Source: Deltaproteobacteria bacterium
GTDB lineage: Bacteria > Desulfobacterota > Desulfobacteria > Desulfobacterales > JAFDHS01
Length of the DNA: 6,443 bases
Reading direction: 5' to 3'
Assembly: GCA_019308655.1 (NCBI GenBank)
Contig: JAFDHS010000053.1
Span: forward strand, 1 to 6,443
Shown piece by piece: positions 1-6,164 of the stretch. The notes under the pieces are model-generated. The model made no database searches and had not been told where the DNA came from. It saw only the letters and a list, made by a program, of their open reading frames with translations. Positions within the stretch are counted from its first letter, which is position 1. Every line of letters starts with the position of its first letter. The position numbers and the translations under genes were made by a program.

Positions 1-1119
1 GCTCCTTTTTCCTCTTCTCAATTTGTTGAAATCGCCAAAACACTTAATGACATTGCAAAAGAGATGGATATCGATTTTATAGGCGGTTTCACGGCACTTG
101 TGGAAAAAGGCATTGCCGCAGGCGACAGGGCTCTTATTGAGGCGATTCCCCAAGCGTTGGCAGAGACGCAAAGAGTATGTTCATCCGTCAATGTTGCCTC
201 GACCCGGGCAGGTATCAATATGGATGCCGTCCTGCTCATGGCACGGACGATAAAACAGGCTGCAAATCTGACAGCCGACCAGGACGGACTTGCCTGTGCC
301 AAGCTTTGTGTTTTTTCAAATATTCCCCAGGACAATCCCTTTATGGCAGGCGCTTATCTTGGGACAGGTGAAACCGATGCCGTTATCAATGTGGGTGTCA
401 GCGGTCCCGGTGTTGTAAAAAAAGCCATTGACCGGGCCCTTTCTTCCGATCCTGAGCTTGACTTGGGTCAACTTTCCGAAATCATAAAAAAAACGGCTTA
501 TAAAGTTACACGTGTGGGAGAATTGATCGGCAGAGAAGTTGCCGAAACACTGAAAATTCCTTTCGGTGTTGTCGATCTTTCCCTTGCACCGACCCCTACT
601 GTCGGAGACAGTGTAGGAGAAATATTTCAAAGTTTAGGACTCTTGAGCATCGGTGTTCCTGGAACCACTGCGGCACTTGCCATGTTAAACGATGCTGTAA
701 AAAAAGGAGGCGCATTTGCAAGTTCTCATGTAGGCGGCCTGAGCGGCGCGTTTATTCCGGTAAGTGAAGATTTGAATATCGCTGAAGCAGCCCGATCAGG
801 CCACCTTTCCCTTGAAAAGCTTGAAGCGATAACCTCTGTCTGTTCCGTGGGATTGGACATGGTTGCTATCCCCGGTGATACCTCGGATGAAACCATTGCG
901 GGCATCATTGCGGATGAAATGGCAATAGGCGTTATAAACAAGAAAACCACGGCAACAAGACTTATTCCCGTACCGGGTAAAAAAGCAGGTGACAATGCTT
1001 ATTTTGGGGGCCTTATAGGAAAAGCAACAATTATGCATGTAAATAATGCTCAAGGGGCCAACCGTTTTGTCAGGAAGGGAGGACGTATTCCGGCTCCGAT
1101 TCAGAGTCTGGTAAACTGA
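1..1119 (+). CDS. UPF0210/DUF711 (PFL-like fold) family protein, N-terminus missing
   Basis: The frame is open from base 1 to a TGA at 1117-1119, giving 372 residues with no start in the window. The ATG at 64 is not the real start: the codons before it still read like the family, leading into DFIGGF at window residues 25-30. Compared with a remembered streptococcal homologue of about 445 residues, roughly 80-85 N-terminal residues are missing. Family motifs seen in order are CSSVN, DNPFMAGA, NVGVSGPGVV, VDLSLAPTP followed by VGDS, PGTTAAL, GGLSGAFIPVSED, CSVGLDM.AIP, AIGVINKKTTA and the C-terminal GGRIPAPI. Known of the family: a pyruvate-formate-lyase-like barrel fold without an established reaction, usually encoded just after a small ACT-domain protein (UPF0237), which here would lie off the left edge. 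No signal peptide or membrane segment is visible in this part, so it is probably cytoplasmic. Family assignment is secure; function is unknown. Confidence 0.95.
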   Translation, partial: APFSSSQFVEIAKTLNDIAKEMDIDFIGGFTALVEKGIAAGDRALIEAIPQALAETQRVCSSVNVASTRAGINMDAVLLMARTIKQAANLTADQDGLACAKLCVFSNIPQDNPFMAGAYLGTGETDAVINVGVSGPGVVKKAIDRALSSDPELDLGQLSEIIKKTAYKVTRVGELIGREVAETLKIPFGVVDLSLAPTPTVGDSVGEIFQSLGLLSIGVPGTTAALAMLNDAVKKGGAFASSHVGGLSGAFIPVSEDLNIAEAARSGHLSLEKLEAITSVCSVGLDMVAIPGDTSDETIAGIIADEMAIGVINKKTTATRLIPVPGKKAGDNAYFGGLIGKATIMHVNNAQGANRFVRKGGRIPAPIQSLVN

Positions 1120-1189
1120 CACCAACCCCGTTCCTTAGCCCACGATTTTTCAGACGCCTAAATAGCTTGAGAAATTTTCAATAATGCAG

Positions 1190-1206
1190 TATGCTTTCAA
1201 GGCATA
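1190..1206. repeat. Small hairpin downstream of UPF0210 gene
   Basis: TATGCTT and AGGCATA pair over seven positions (one G-U on the plus-strand RNA) around a TCA loop. On the plus strand it is followed by A residues, not T, and on the minus strand the T-run comes before it, so it does not fit a standard intrinsic terminator in either direction. It may help stabilise a 3' end or may be chance. Confidence 0.3.
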
Positions 1207-1234
1207 AAAAATGTACGATTCAAAGAAGCTGTAA

Positions 1235-1339
1235 GGGAGTTCCCCTATAATCTTACCCAAATATTTTCATAACATCCTATCATCACTTGAGTTTTTTTGA
1301 AAACCGGATAATTTATTTTGTGGAAGTTCCCTAATCTTA
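1235..1339. repeat. Pair of imperfect direct repeats with near-palindromic cores
   Basis: The segment AGTTCCCCTATAATCTTA at 1238-1255 recurs as AGTTCCCTAATCTTA at 1325-1339, differing by small indels. Each lies on a near-palindrome: GGGAGTTCCC at 1235-1244 and GGAAGTTCC at 1322-1330. The second copy lies about 20 bases beyond the 3' end of the tRNA on the minus strand. They could be protein-binding sites, decayed members of a short dispersed repeat, or coincidence. Confidence 0.3.
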
Positions 1340-1361
1340 AGGATCTTTTTGGAGGGGGGAG

Positions 1362-1438
<77 letters not shown>

Positions 1439-1444
1439 AACAGA

Positions 1445-1450
1445 ATTATA
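1445..1450 (-). promoter_or_regulatory. Candidate -10 box of tRNA-Arg promoter
   Basis: The minus strand reads TATAAT, a perfect -10 hexamer, ending six bases before the mature 5' end of the tRNA. That would place transcription start at or just before the mature end, leaving little or no 5' leader. No good -35 box is seen at 16-18 bases: a TTGAAT lies about 22 bases upstream, too far for a standard promoter. The stretch is very AT-rich, so a chance match is possible. Confidence 0.4.
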
Positions 1451-1590
1451 AAAATAAAAATTAGCACACATTATTCAAATTGTCCATAAAAAAACATGTT
1501 ACCGATTCCTTTCTTCGTAGTTCTTTTTGGCCTTCATGGTTTTTAATAACGGCCTGCTGACATAGAACCTTTCCCCAACAAACTAAACCG

Positions 1591-1630
1591 ATCTTAAGCT
1601 AAGCCCGCCTCACCTTGACGGGCTTAAGAT
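1591..1630 (+). promoter_or_regulatory. Bulged inverted repeat upstream of rpoH
   Basis: Left arm ATCTTAAG-CTAAG-CCCG (1591-1607) pairs with right arm CGGGCTTAAGAT (1619-1630). It gives 12 base pairs with a five-base bulge on the left and an 11-base loop at 1608-1618. The loop contains TCACCT (1610-1615), the exact complement of AGGTGA at 1681-1686, which overlaps the rpoH start region. No T-run follows on the plus strand, so it is not a standard terminator for that strand. It may be an operator, a 5' leader structure controlling translation, or a weak terminator for something reading leftward. Structure is seen directly; function is inferred. Confidence 0.5.
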
Positions 1631-1653
1631 GTTGCAGGATTTCAAACTATAAA
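1624..1653 (+). promoter_or_regulatory. Weak housekeeping-type promoter candidate for rpoH
   Basis: TTAAGA (1624-1629) and TATAAA (1648-1653) are separated by 18 bases, each hexamer being a partial match to the sigma-70 consensus. Transcription would begin near 1660, about 20-25 bases before the gene. The -35 part lies inside the right arm of the inverted repeat, so a protein bound to that repeat could block it. If this is the true promoter, the hairpin is not in the mRNA. Alternative promoters farther upstream cannot be excluded. Confidence 0.25.
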
Positions 1654-1680
1654 ATCCAAACTATTTTTTAAATAGACAAC

Positions 1681-1686
1681 AGGTGA
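1681..1686 (+). promoter_or_regulatory. AGGTGA: Shine-Dalgarno or GTG start of rpoH
   Basis: AGGTGA is a strong ribosome-binding match, but it also contains the GTG start at 1683. As a Shine-Dalgarno it would serve the in-frame ATG at 1701, at a rather long spacing of 14 bases. If GTG 1683 is the start, the sequence before it (ACAAC AG) offers almost no Shine-Dalgarno. The two choices differ by only six residues. Confidence 0.4.
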
Positions 1687-2669
1687 ATAAAAACTTTATT
1701 ATGAATATAAAAAAAAAGGGTATAAAAAAAATATACCGTAAAAAGAACAGTTCCAAAGTTACAAAAACACATAATAAAAATGCTTTAACTTTTAATTCCG
1801 ACAAGAGTGTTATAAAATTTGATCCGCTTCAGCGGTATCTGAGTGAAATAAGCCGCCATAAACTTCTTTCCAGGGAGGAAGAAAAAGAACTTGCCATGAG
1901 AGTTCAGGAAACCGGTGACCCTGATGCCGCATATAGATTGGTAACTTCCAATCTTCGTCTTGTTGTAAAGATAGCCTTGGAGTTCCAGAGAGTCTGGATG
2001 CAAAATCTTTTAGACCTGATCCAGGAAGGTAATATCGGACTCATGCATGCGGTTAAAAAATTTGATCCATATAAGAATGTCAAATTTTCATATTATTCCT
2101 CATTTTGGATTAAGGCATATATTCTTAAATTTATTATGGATAATTGGCGTCTTGTAAAGATCGGGACAACCCAGGGACAAAGAAAACTCTTTTTCAAACT
2201 TAAAAAAGAAAAACAAAAATTAATTGATCAGGGCTTTGATCCCAAACCCAAGCTCCTTTCCGAACGTTTGGGAGTAACTGAACGTGAAATAGTAGATATG
2301 GATCAGCGCCTTGATGGCTGGGATATTTCTTTAGATGCACCTTTAAAGGAAGATTCGGATACGGAAAGAATCGAATTTCTAAGTACGGCAACCGATTCTG
2401 CCGAAGATCAGGTGGCCAAAAAAGAGATCCAAATACTTCTCCATGATAAGATTGATGAGTTTAAAAGAAAACTAAACAAAAGGGAAATAGAGATATTTGA
2501 TTTGCGTATTTTTTCGGATAACCCCGTTACATTGCAGGAAATCGGTGATCGCTACGGCATTTCAAGAGAGCGCGTTCGCCAGGTTGAAAAAAATATAATT
2601 AAAAAGATGAGAGAATTTTTCAAGCGCGAAATACCCGATTTTGAATCATATAGTATGGGTTTTAAATGA
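1683..2669 (+). CDS. rpoH: RNA polymerase sigma factor, RpoH/sigma-32 type
   Basis: A 328-residue alternative sigma factor that would direct RNA polymerase to heat-shock-type promoters. Region 1.2 begins near residue 45 (DPLQRYLSEI). Region 2 includes DLIQEGNIGLMHAV (111-124), the core-binding segment, and FWIKAYI with NWRLVK (141-159) for -10 recognition. The RpoH box QRKLFF (166-171) is the hallmark separating sigma-32 from other sigma-70 proteins. Region 4 ends with a helix-turn-helix around LQEIGDRYGISRERVRQVEK (284-303). The E. coli protein is about 284 residues; this one is longer mainly through a lysine-rich N-terminal tail of about 44 residues. Start is either GTG 1683 or ATG 1701. 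Two A-runs lie in the first 17 codons. It is followed after 84 bases by the TPR lipoprotein gene. Such bacteria can carry several sigma-32 paralogues, so the symbol denotes the type and not proven orthology. Confidence 0.9.
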   Translation: MNKNFIMNIKKKGIKKIYRKKNSSKVTKTHNKNALTFNSDKSVIKFDPLQRYLSEISRHKLLSREEEKELAMRVQETGDPDAAYRLVTSNLRLVVKIALEFQRVWMQNLLDLIQEGNIGLMHAVKKFDPYKNVKFSYYSSFWIKAYILKFIMDNWRLVKIGTTQGQRKLFFKLKKEKQKLIDQGFDPKPKLLSERLGVTEREIVDMDQRLDGWDISLDAPLKEDSDTERIEFLSTATDSAEDQVAKKEIQILLHDKIDEFKRKLNKREIEIFDLRIFSDNPVTLQEIGDRYGISRERVRQVEKNIIKKMREFFKREIPDFESYSMGFK

Positions 2670-2679
2670 TTGTATAAAC

Positions 2680-2708
2680 AACCTCTCTTTTTGTTTGGCC
2701 AGAGGGTT
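2680..2708 (+). other. Weak hairpin between rpoH and TPR gene
   Basis: AACCTCT (2680-2686) can pair with AGAGGGTT (2701-2708) with one bulged G, around a 14-base loop. No U-tract follows, so it is unlikely to terminate transcription efficiently. It could be a processing site or attenuator that makes rpoH and the downstream lipoprotein genes unequal in expression, or it could be chance. Confidence 0.2.
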
Positions 2709-2739
2709 AAAGATAGTAAAAAAGCATATTCATCAAAAC

Positions 2740-2743
2740 AGGA
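2740..2743 (+). promoter_or_regulatory. Ribosome-binding site of TPR lipoprotein gene
   Basis: AGGA lies ten bases before the ATG at 2754, an acceptable though slightly long spacing. It supports that ATG, which is also the only start that gives a complete lipoprotein signal peptide. Confidence 0.5.
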
Positions 2744-2753
2744 TAGTTAAAAT

Positions 2754-4475
2754 ATGATAAATATTTCTTTGAAGCCGGCCGTTTTTATGATGGTCGTTTT
2801 ATTTTTTTCCGGTTGTACTTTTAACCCAAAACCTTCACAGGAAACCGCTAACCGGCTGCCTGAATCATTAAAAGCTGAAAATTCTTATTACTACTTTACC
2901 GAGGCGCAGTTCCAAAAAAACAAAGGGAATCCGGATAAGGCTATCTTCTATCTGGAAAAAGCTATTGAAAGCGATCCTGAATCATTATATTTAAAAAAAG
3001 AACTTGCCCTCTTTTATTTATACGGGGAAAAAATTGAAGAAGCATTAAACGTTGTAGAAAAAATACTTGAAAAGAATCCCAATGAGGTAGAAACTCTCAT
3101 TATGGCCGGAAGGATCAAACAGGCGCTGAACCTTGATGACGATGTAAAGGAAATATATGAAAAGGTTATCACCAATGATCCAAAGCAGGAGGCCATATAT
3201 TTAATTCTTGGCGGTCTATACCTGGATGAAGGTGATTTGGAAAAAGCTTTCAGCGTATTTGAACAGCTTGTTGAAAATTTCCCCGAATCCTATGCAGGAG
3301 AATTTTTTCTTGGAAAAATTTATGCCGAACAAGGCAAATTCAAAGAAGCTGAAAAAAAATTAAACAAAACATTGGAATTGGAATCCAATCTTTTGGAGCC
3401 GCGATTTGAGCTTTTAAATATTTATAAAATTCGGGGAAATAATAATAATAAAATAATCCGGATGTACGAGGAAATCCTGGAAATCAATCCCAATGATATA
3501 AAAACCGCCATGGATTTCGGGCTTTATTATCATAAAAACGGGATGACCAAAGAGGCTGGAAATATCTTCAGGGAACTGGGCTTAAAAAGTATATCCGATC
3601 CGGATGTAATAAGAAAAGTCCTTAAGCACTTTGTCGCTCAAAAGAGATATACCGATGCCATAACGGTCCTTGAAGGTATGTTAAAAGGCGCACCGGAGAG
3701 TTCGGATATTCACTATATTGCCGGTATGGCCTATGACGGAAACGAGAACAAAAAAATGGCCATAATGCACTTTAAAAAGGTCATCCCGGGTTCTAATTTC
3801 TACAATAACGCAGTCGTACATGTTGCTTTTTTATATCAGGCTCAGGGAAGAATAAATGAAGCTATCATTTTTTTAAAAGATGTCATTGATAAAACAGCGG
3901 ACAATGCTGAGTTTATGCTCTATATAGGTTCTTTTTATGAAGAGATCAAACAATACGAAGACGCTGAAAAAATTTTAAAAAAAGCTATTGAAATTGATGG
4001 AGACAATACCAGGCTCCATTTTCGCATGGGTGTTATTTATGACAAATGGGGAAAAAAGACGGCTTCTATCGAACAAATGAAAACCGTGATACGCCTTGAC
4101 CCGAAAGACGCCAATGCTTTGAATTATTTGGGATATACCTATGCCGACCTGGGAAAAAACCTGGATGAAGCCGAACGCCTGATCAAGGAAGCATTAAGGC
4201 TGAAGCCTGACGACGGCTATATTATCGACAGCCTGGGTTGGGTATATTTCAAGCAGGAACTTTTTGAAAAAGCAGTAGAAGCCCTTAAAAAGGCGGTATC
4301 CTTTATTCCCGATGATCCGATTCTTTTGGAGCATCTGGGAGATGCTCTTATGAAGACAGGCGACAAAAAAAAAGCCCTTGAATCCTACAAACGCGCACTG
4401 ATAAAAAAAAAGCAGGGGGAGGATAAATCGCAACTTGAAAATAAAATTCGGATACTCGGGAATCAAGGGATTTAA
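2754..4475 (+). CDS. TPR-repeat lipoprotein, probably outer-membrane
   Basis: A 573-residue protein with a lipoprotein signal: a hydrophobic run at residues 9-18 ends in FSGC, placing the lipidated cysteine at 21. Threonine at +2 does not resemble an inner-membrane retention signal, so outer-membrane location facing the periplasm is likely. From about residue 45 to 555 it is nearly all tetratricopeptide repeats, roughly fifteen 34-residue units. Clear examples are NPDKAIFYLEKAIESDP (59-75), GDLEKAFSVFEQLVENFP (160-177), KQYEDAEKILKKAIEID (399-415) and the C-terminal pair around 453-521 (YLGYTYADLGKNLDEAE; SLGWVYFKQELFEKAVEALKKA). TPR superhelices bind other proteins, so a scaffold role is expected; no catalytic motif is seen. 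Four asparagine codons (AAT) occur in tandem at residues 229-232. The stop codon directly abuts the next gene, so the two are likely translated together and act together. Confidence 0.9.
   Translation: MINISLKPAVFMMVVLFFSGCTFNPKPSQETANRLPESLKAENSYYYFTEAQFQKNKGNPDKAIFYLEKAIESDPESLYLKKELALFYLYGEKIEEALNVVEKILEKNPNEVETLIMAGRIKQALNLDDDVKEIYEKVITNDPKQEAIYLILGGLYLDEGDLEKAFSVFEQLVENFPESYAGEFFLGKIYAEQGKFKEAEKKLNKTLELESNLLEPRFELLNIYKIRGNNNNKIIRMYEEILEINPNDIKTAMDFGLYYHKNGMTKEAGNIFRELGLKSISDPDVIRKVLKHFVAQKRYTDAITVLEGMLKGAPESSDIHYIAGMAYDGNENKKMAIMHFKKVIPGSNFYNNAVVHVAFLYQAQGRINEAIIFLKDVIDKTADNAEFMLYIGSFYEEIKQYEDAEKILKKAIEIDGDNTRLHFRMGVIYDKWGKKTASIEQMKTVIRLDPKDANALNYLGYTYADLGKNLDEAERLIKEALRLKPDDGYIIDSLGWVYFKQELFEKAVEALKKAVSFIPDDPILLEHLGDALMKTGDKKKALESYKRALIKKKQGEDKSQLENKIRILGNQGI
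4465..4470 (+). promoter_or_regulatory. Ribosome-binding site of LolB-like gene, inside TPR gene
   Basis: AAGGGA ends five bases before the ATG at 4476 and lies within the last codons of the TPR gene. With the stop and start touching (TAAATG), this arrangement favours translational coupling of the two lipoproteins. Confidence 0.6.
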
Positions 4476-5267
4476 ATGAAAATATCCAACATGTTCATAC
4501 GATTGTCTTTTCTTATCCTTTGTGTTGTCGGTTTTATTCTCTCCGGATGCGGCAGCATAACTCAAAGACCTGTAAGCCCGAAGATCCCTTTTGATCAGTC
4601 AGAAGCAGGGGAAATTCTTTGTTTTTTGAAAAACAAAAACGATACCCTCAATACGTTCAAAGGCATAGGCAAAATAAAATTATACGATAAAAATAAAGTT
4701 CAGGCCGCAAGAATGGTATGGGCCGGAGCAAAACCGGGAAAGCTTCGCATACAGGTTTTAGACATCTCGGGGCAATCCATTGAAAGCTTTTCCAGCGATA
4801 GTGAATATCTTTATATTTTGTCCTCTGCGCTTCCGAAACGCTTTTATAAAAAACGTTCGGCTGACGCCAACCTGAAAAGAATCATCTCCATACCTGTTAA
4901 AGTGGTTGATGTTATTGATTTTTTAACCGGTCGCATACCGATATACGATCATGACATTGCTACAGTAAAAAAAATTGAACCCCAAGACGAACGCGTTTTG
5001 ATTTTAAAAAAACGCAGACAGGGCGTGGTTGAAAAGATATACTTAAATAATGATAAAGAGGTCGGCAAAATTGAAATATTTCATTCAGGCAATCTTCTCT
5101 ACAGGGCAATATTTGAAAAGATTCAAAAGATAAACAGTTACCGGGTTCCTTTCAGGCTGGTGATTTCAAATGGAAATGATATCTTTGTGACACTTGATAT
5201 AGAAAAATACTTTGCGAATGTACCGGTATCCCCATCCATGTTTGTATTGACTCCTCCTGAAGGATAA
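4476..5267 (+). CDS. LolB/DUF4292-like lipoprotein
   Basis: A 263-residue lipoprotein. The signal peptide has a basic start (K2, R9), a hydrophobic core at about 10-22 and the lipobox LSGC, with the lipidated cysteine at 25 followed by glycine, so outer-membrane sorting is likely. The mature part, from about residue 50, begins with NTFKGIGKIKLYDKNKVQAA and continues with alternating strands (PGKLRIQVLDISGQSIESFSS). This is the half-barrel pattern of the LolA/LolB superfamily as seen in DUF4292 proteins of Deltaproteobacteria. Overall similarity to gammaproteobacterial LolB is low, so the assignment rests on pattern, size and context. It could receive lipoproteins at the outer membrane, or act with the abutting TPR lipoprotein in another envelope task such as export of a polymer or lipid. 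I leave the symbol empty because true LolB function is unproven. Confidence 0.7.
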   Translation: MKISNMFIRLSFLILCVVGFILSGCGSITQRPVSPKIPFDQSEAGEILCFLKNKNDTLNTFKGIGKIKLYDKNKVQAARMVWAGAKPGKLRIQVLDISGQSIESFSSDSEYLYILSSALPKRFYKKRSADANLKRIISIPVKVVDVIDFLTGRIPIYDHDIATVKKIEPQDERVLILKKRRQGVVEKIYLNNDKEVGKIEIFHSGNLLYRAIFEKIQKINSYRVPFRLVISNGNDIFVTLDIEKYFANVPVSPSMFVLTPPEG

Positions 5268-5315
5268 ACAGACAAGAAAGCTTAGCGCAATCCTCCTGTA
5301 TTTATTTGATTAAAA

Positions 5316-5332
5316 TTCAAGCCGTTCTTGAA
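5316..5332. repeat. Perfect inverted repeat upstream of ATP-grasp gene
   Basis: TTCAAG and CTTGAA flank a five-base spacer (CCGTT) about 47 bases before the ATP-grasp start. On the plus strand no T-run follows directly. On the minus strand the stem is followed by TTTTAAT, but no minus-strand gene leads into it. It may be an operator or a weak mRNA hairpin separating the lipoprotein pair from the enzyme pair. Confidence 0.35.
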
Positions 5333-5378
5333 CTCGAACAAAATTGAAGTTTTTACAAACTTTTTGGGCAATGGATAA

Positions 5379-6164
5379 ATGAATTTTTCTAAAAAAGTTA
5401 TAGCGCTTGAGCCACGCCTCAGGCCGTGTCGTAATGTTTTAACCCTGGGCGTTCGGCTCAACTTCTCCGATTACAGCCCTGAAGAGATCGCACTGATTCA
5501 AAATGCGGACAAAATATACTATCCTTCAACTTTTTATGCCGACCTGTTTGATTCGATGGGTAAAAAAACTTTCCCGAGCTATCATACCTATAAATACATT
5601 CAAGACAAGATCAAACAGACCGCCTTGTTCTCTCTGCTTAACATCCCCCATCCCCGAACAAGGGTGTTTTATGGAAACCCAAAAAAGAAAACAATCCCGG
5701 ACCATTTTAAATTTCCGTTTATCGGCAAGATTGCAAGAGGATCATGCATGGGAAGAGGTGTTTACCTGATCACAAATAATCAGGATCTTTCCGCTTATCT
5801 TGAGATGACGACCCCGGCCTATATTCAGGAATATCTGCAAATTGACCGGGATATAAGGGTTGTCATTATCGGTAACAGGGTGGTTCATGCGTACTGGCGC
5901 ATAGCCTCTCCCGGAGAATTCCGGTGCAATGTCGCAGTCGGTGCGAAAATCAGTTTTGACTCTGTTCCCGGACAAGCTCTTGAGCTGGCCCTGTATACGG
6001 CCGATAAATGCCGGTGGGACGATGCCGGTATTGATATATGCATGTATAAGGGAGAATTTTATGTTTTGGAAGCCAATATAAAATACGGTAAGAGAGGCTT
6101 TAAAGCGGCTGGGATAGATTATTTCAAGCTGATGGAGACCATGATCGAAAATGAAGAGATATAA
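5379..6164 (+). CDS. RimK-like ATP-grasp protein, substrate unknown
   Basis: A 261-residue soluble protein without signal peptide. Residues 1-75 form a small N-terminal lobe (LGVRLNFSDYSPEE; KIYYPSTFYADLF). The ATP-grasp fold follows: YIQDKIKQTALFSLLNIPHPRT (73-94); a nucleotide-binding lysine at 117 with glycine-rich loop GKIARGSCMGRGV (116-128); an adenine-contacting segment AYIQEYL (147-153); RDIRVVIIGNRVVHAYWRI (157-175). The metal-ligand region is GIDI (217-220) with YVLEAN (228-233), where E231 and N233 would bind magnesium. Family knowledge: RimK-type enzymes join a carboxylate to an amine via an acyl phosphate, as in adding glutamate to a protein or small molecule. After E-x-N the usual proline-glycine is replaced by IKYGKRGF, so substrate and even ligase activity are open. 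The ATG is preceded by only a weak GGA-type site. The last 14 bases overlap the HD-domain gene, indicating coupled expression. Confidence 0.85.
   Translation: MNFSKKVIALEPRLRPCRNVLTLGVRLNFSDYSPEEIALIQNADKIYYPSTFYADLFDSMGKKTFPSYHTYKYIQDKIKQTALFSLLNIPHPRTRVFYGNPKKKTIPDHFKFPFIGKIARGSCMGRGVYLITNNQDLSAYLEMTTPAYIQEYLQIDRDIRVVIIGNRVVHAYWRIASPGEFRCNVAVGAKISFDSVPGQALELALYTADKCRWDDAGIDICMYKGEFYVLEANIKYGKRGFKAAGIDYFKLMETMIENEEI

Larger units (their letters stand above)
1120..1361. other. Non-coding gap between UPF0210 gene and tRNA-Arg
   Basis: This AT-rich stretch separates the converging UPF0210 gene (+) and tRNA-Arg gene (-). No credible coding frame is seen. It holds a small hairpin at 1190-1206 (7-base arms with one G-U pair, three-base loop) and two short related near-palindromes at 1235-1255 and 1322-1339. 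A T-run at about 1291-1297 has no convincing stem before it. Terminators for both genes would be expected here, but no stem-plus-U-tract of normal quality is visible, so ends may be Rho-dependent or use weak signals. Confidence 0.6.
1439..1682. other. Divergent control region between tRNA-Arg and rpoH
   Basis: These 244 bases lie between the 5' ends of the tRNA (minus strand) and the sigma gene (plus strand), so they must hold both promoters. No coding frame is supported. Visible content is the TATAAT at 1445-1450 (minus), a large inverted repeat at 1591-1630, and a weak plus-strand promoter candidate at 1624-1653. No clear sigma-32-type or sigma-54-type promoter and no CIRCE element was found. 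Confidence 0.6.

Noticed and set aside
64..66. ATG at 64 as the start of the UPF0210 gene
   Set aside because: The frame is open upstream and the upstream residues continue the family pattern; starting here would leave out about a quarter of the protein.
316..1125. Minus-strand open frames within the UPF0210 gene
   Set aside because: They are antisense to a well-conserved gene, match no recognised family and lack ribosome-binding sites.
1461..1469. TTAGCACAC resembling half of a CIRCE heat-shock operator
   Set aside because: The last bases differ from TTAGCACTC and there is no inverted GAGTGCTAA half nine bases away.
1620..1637. Possible sigma-54 promoter (GG ... TTGC) before rpoH
   Set aside because: The GG and GC are separated by 11 bases, not the required 10, and the -24 element lacks the TGGCAC consensus.
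5371..5382. A minimal frame ATG GAT AAA TGA overlapping the ATP-grasp start
   Set aside because: A three-codon frame is expected by chance in AT-rich DNA, and the site before it (GGG) is weak. There is no evidence that it is a translated leader.
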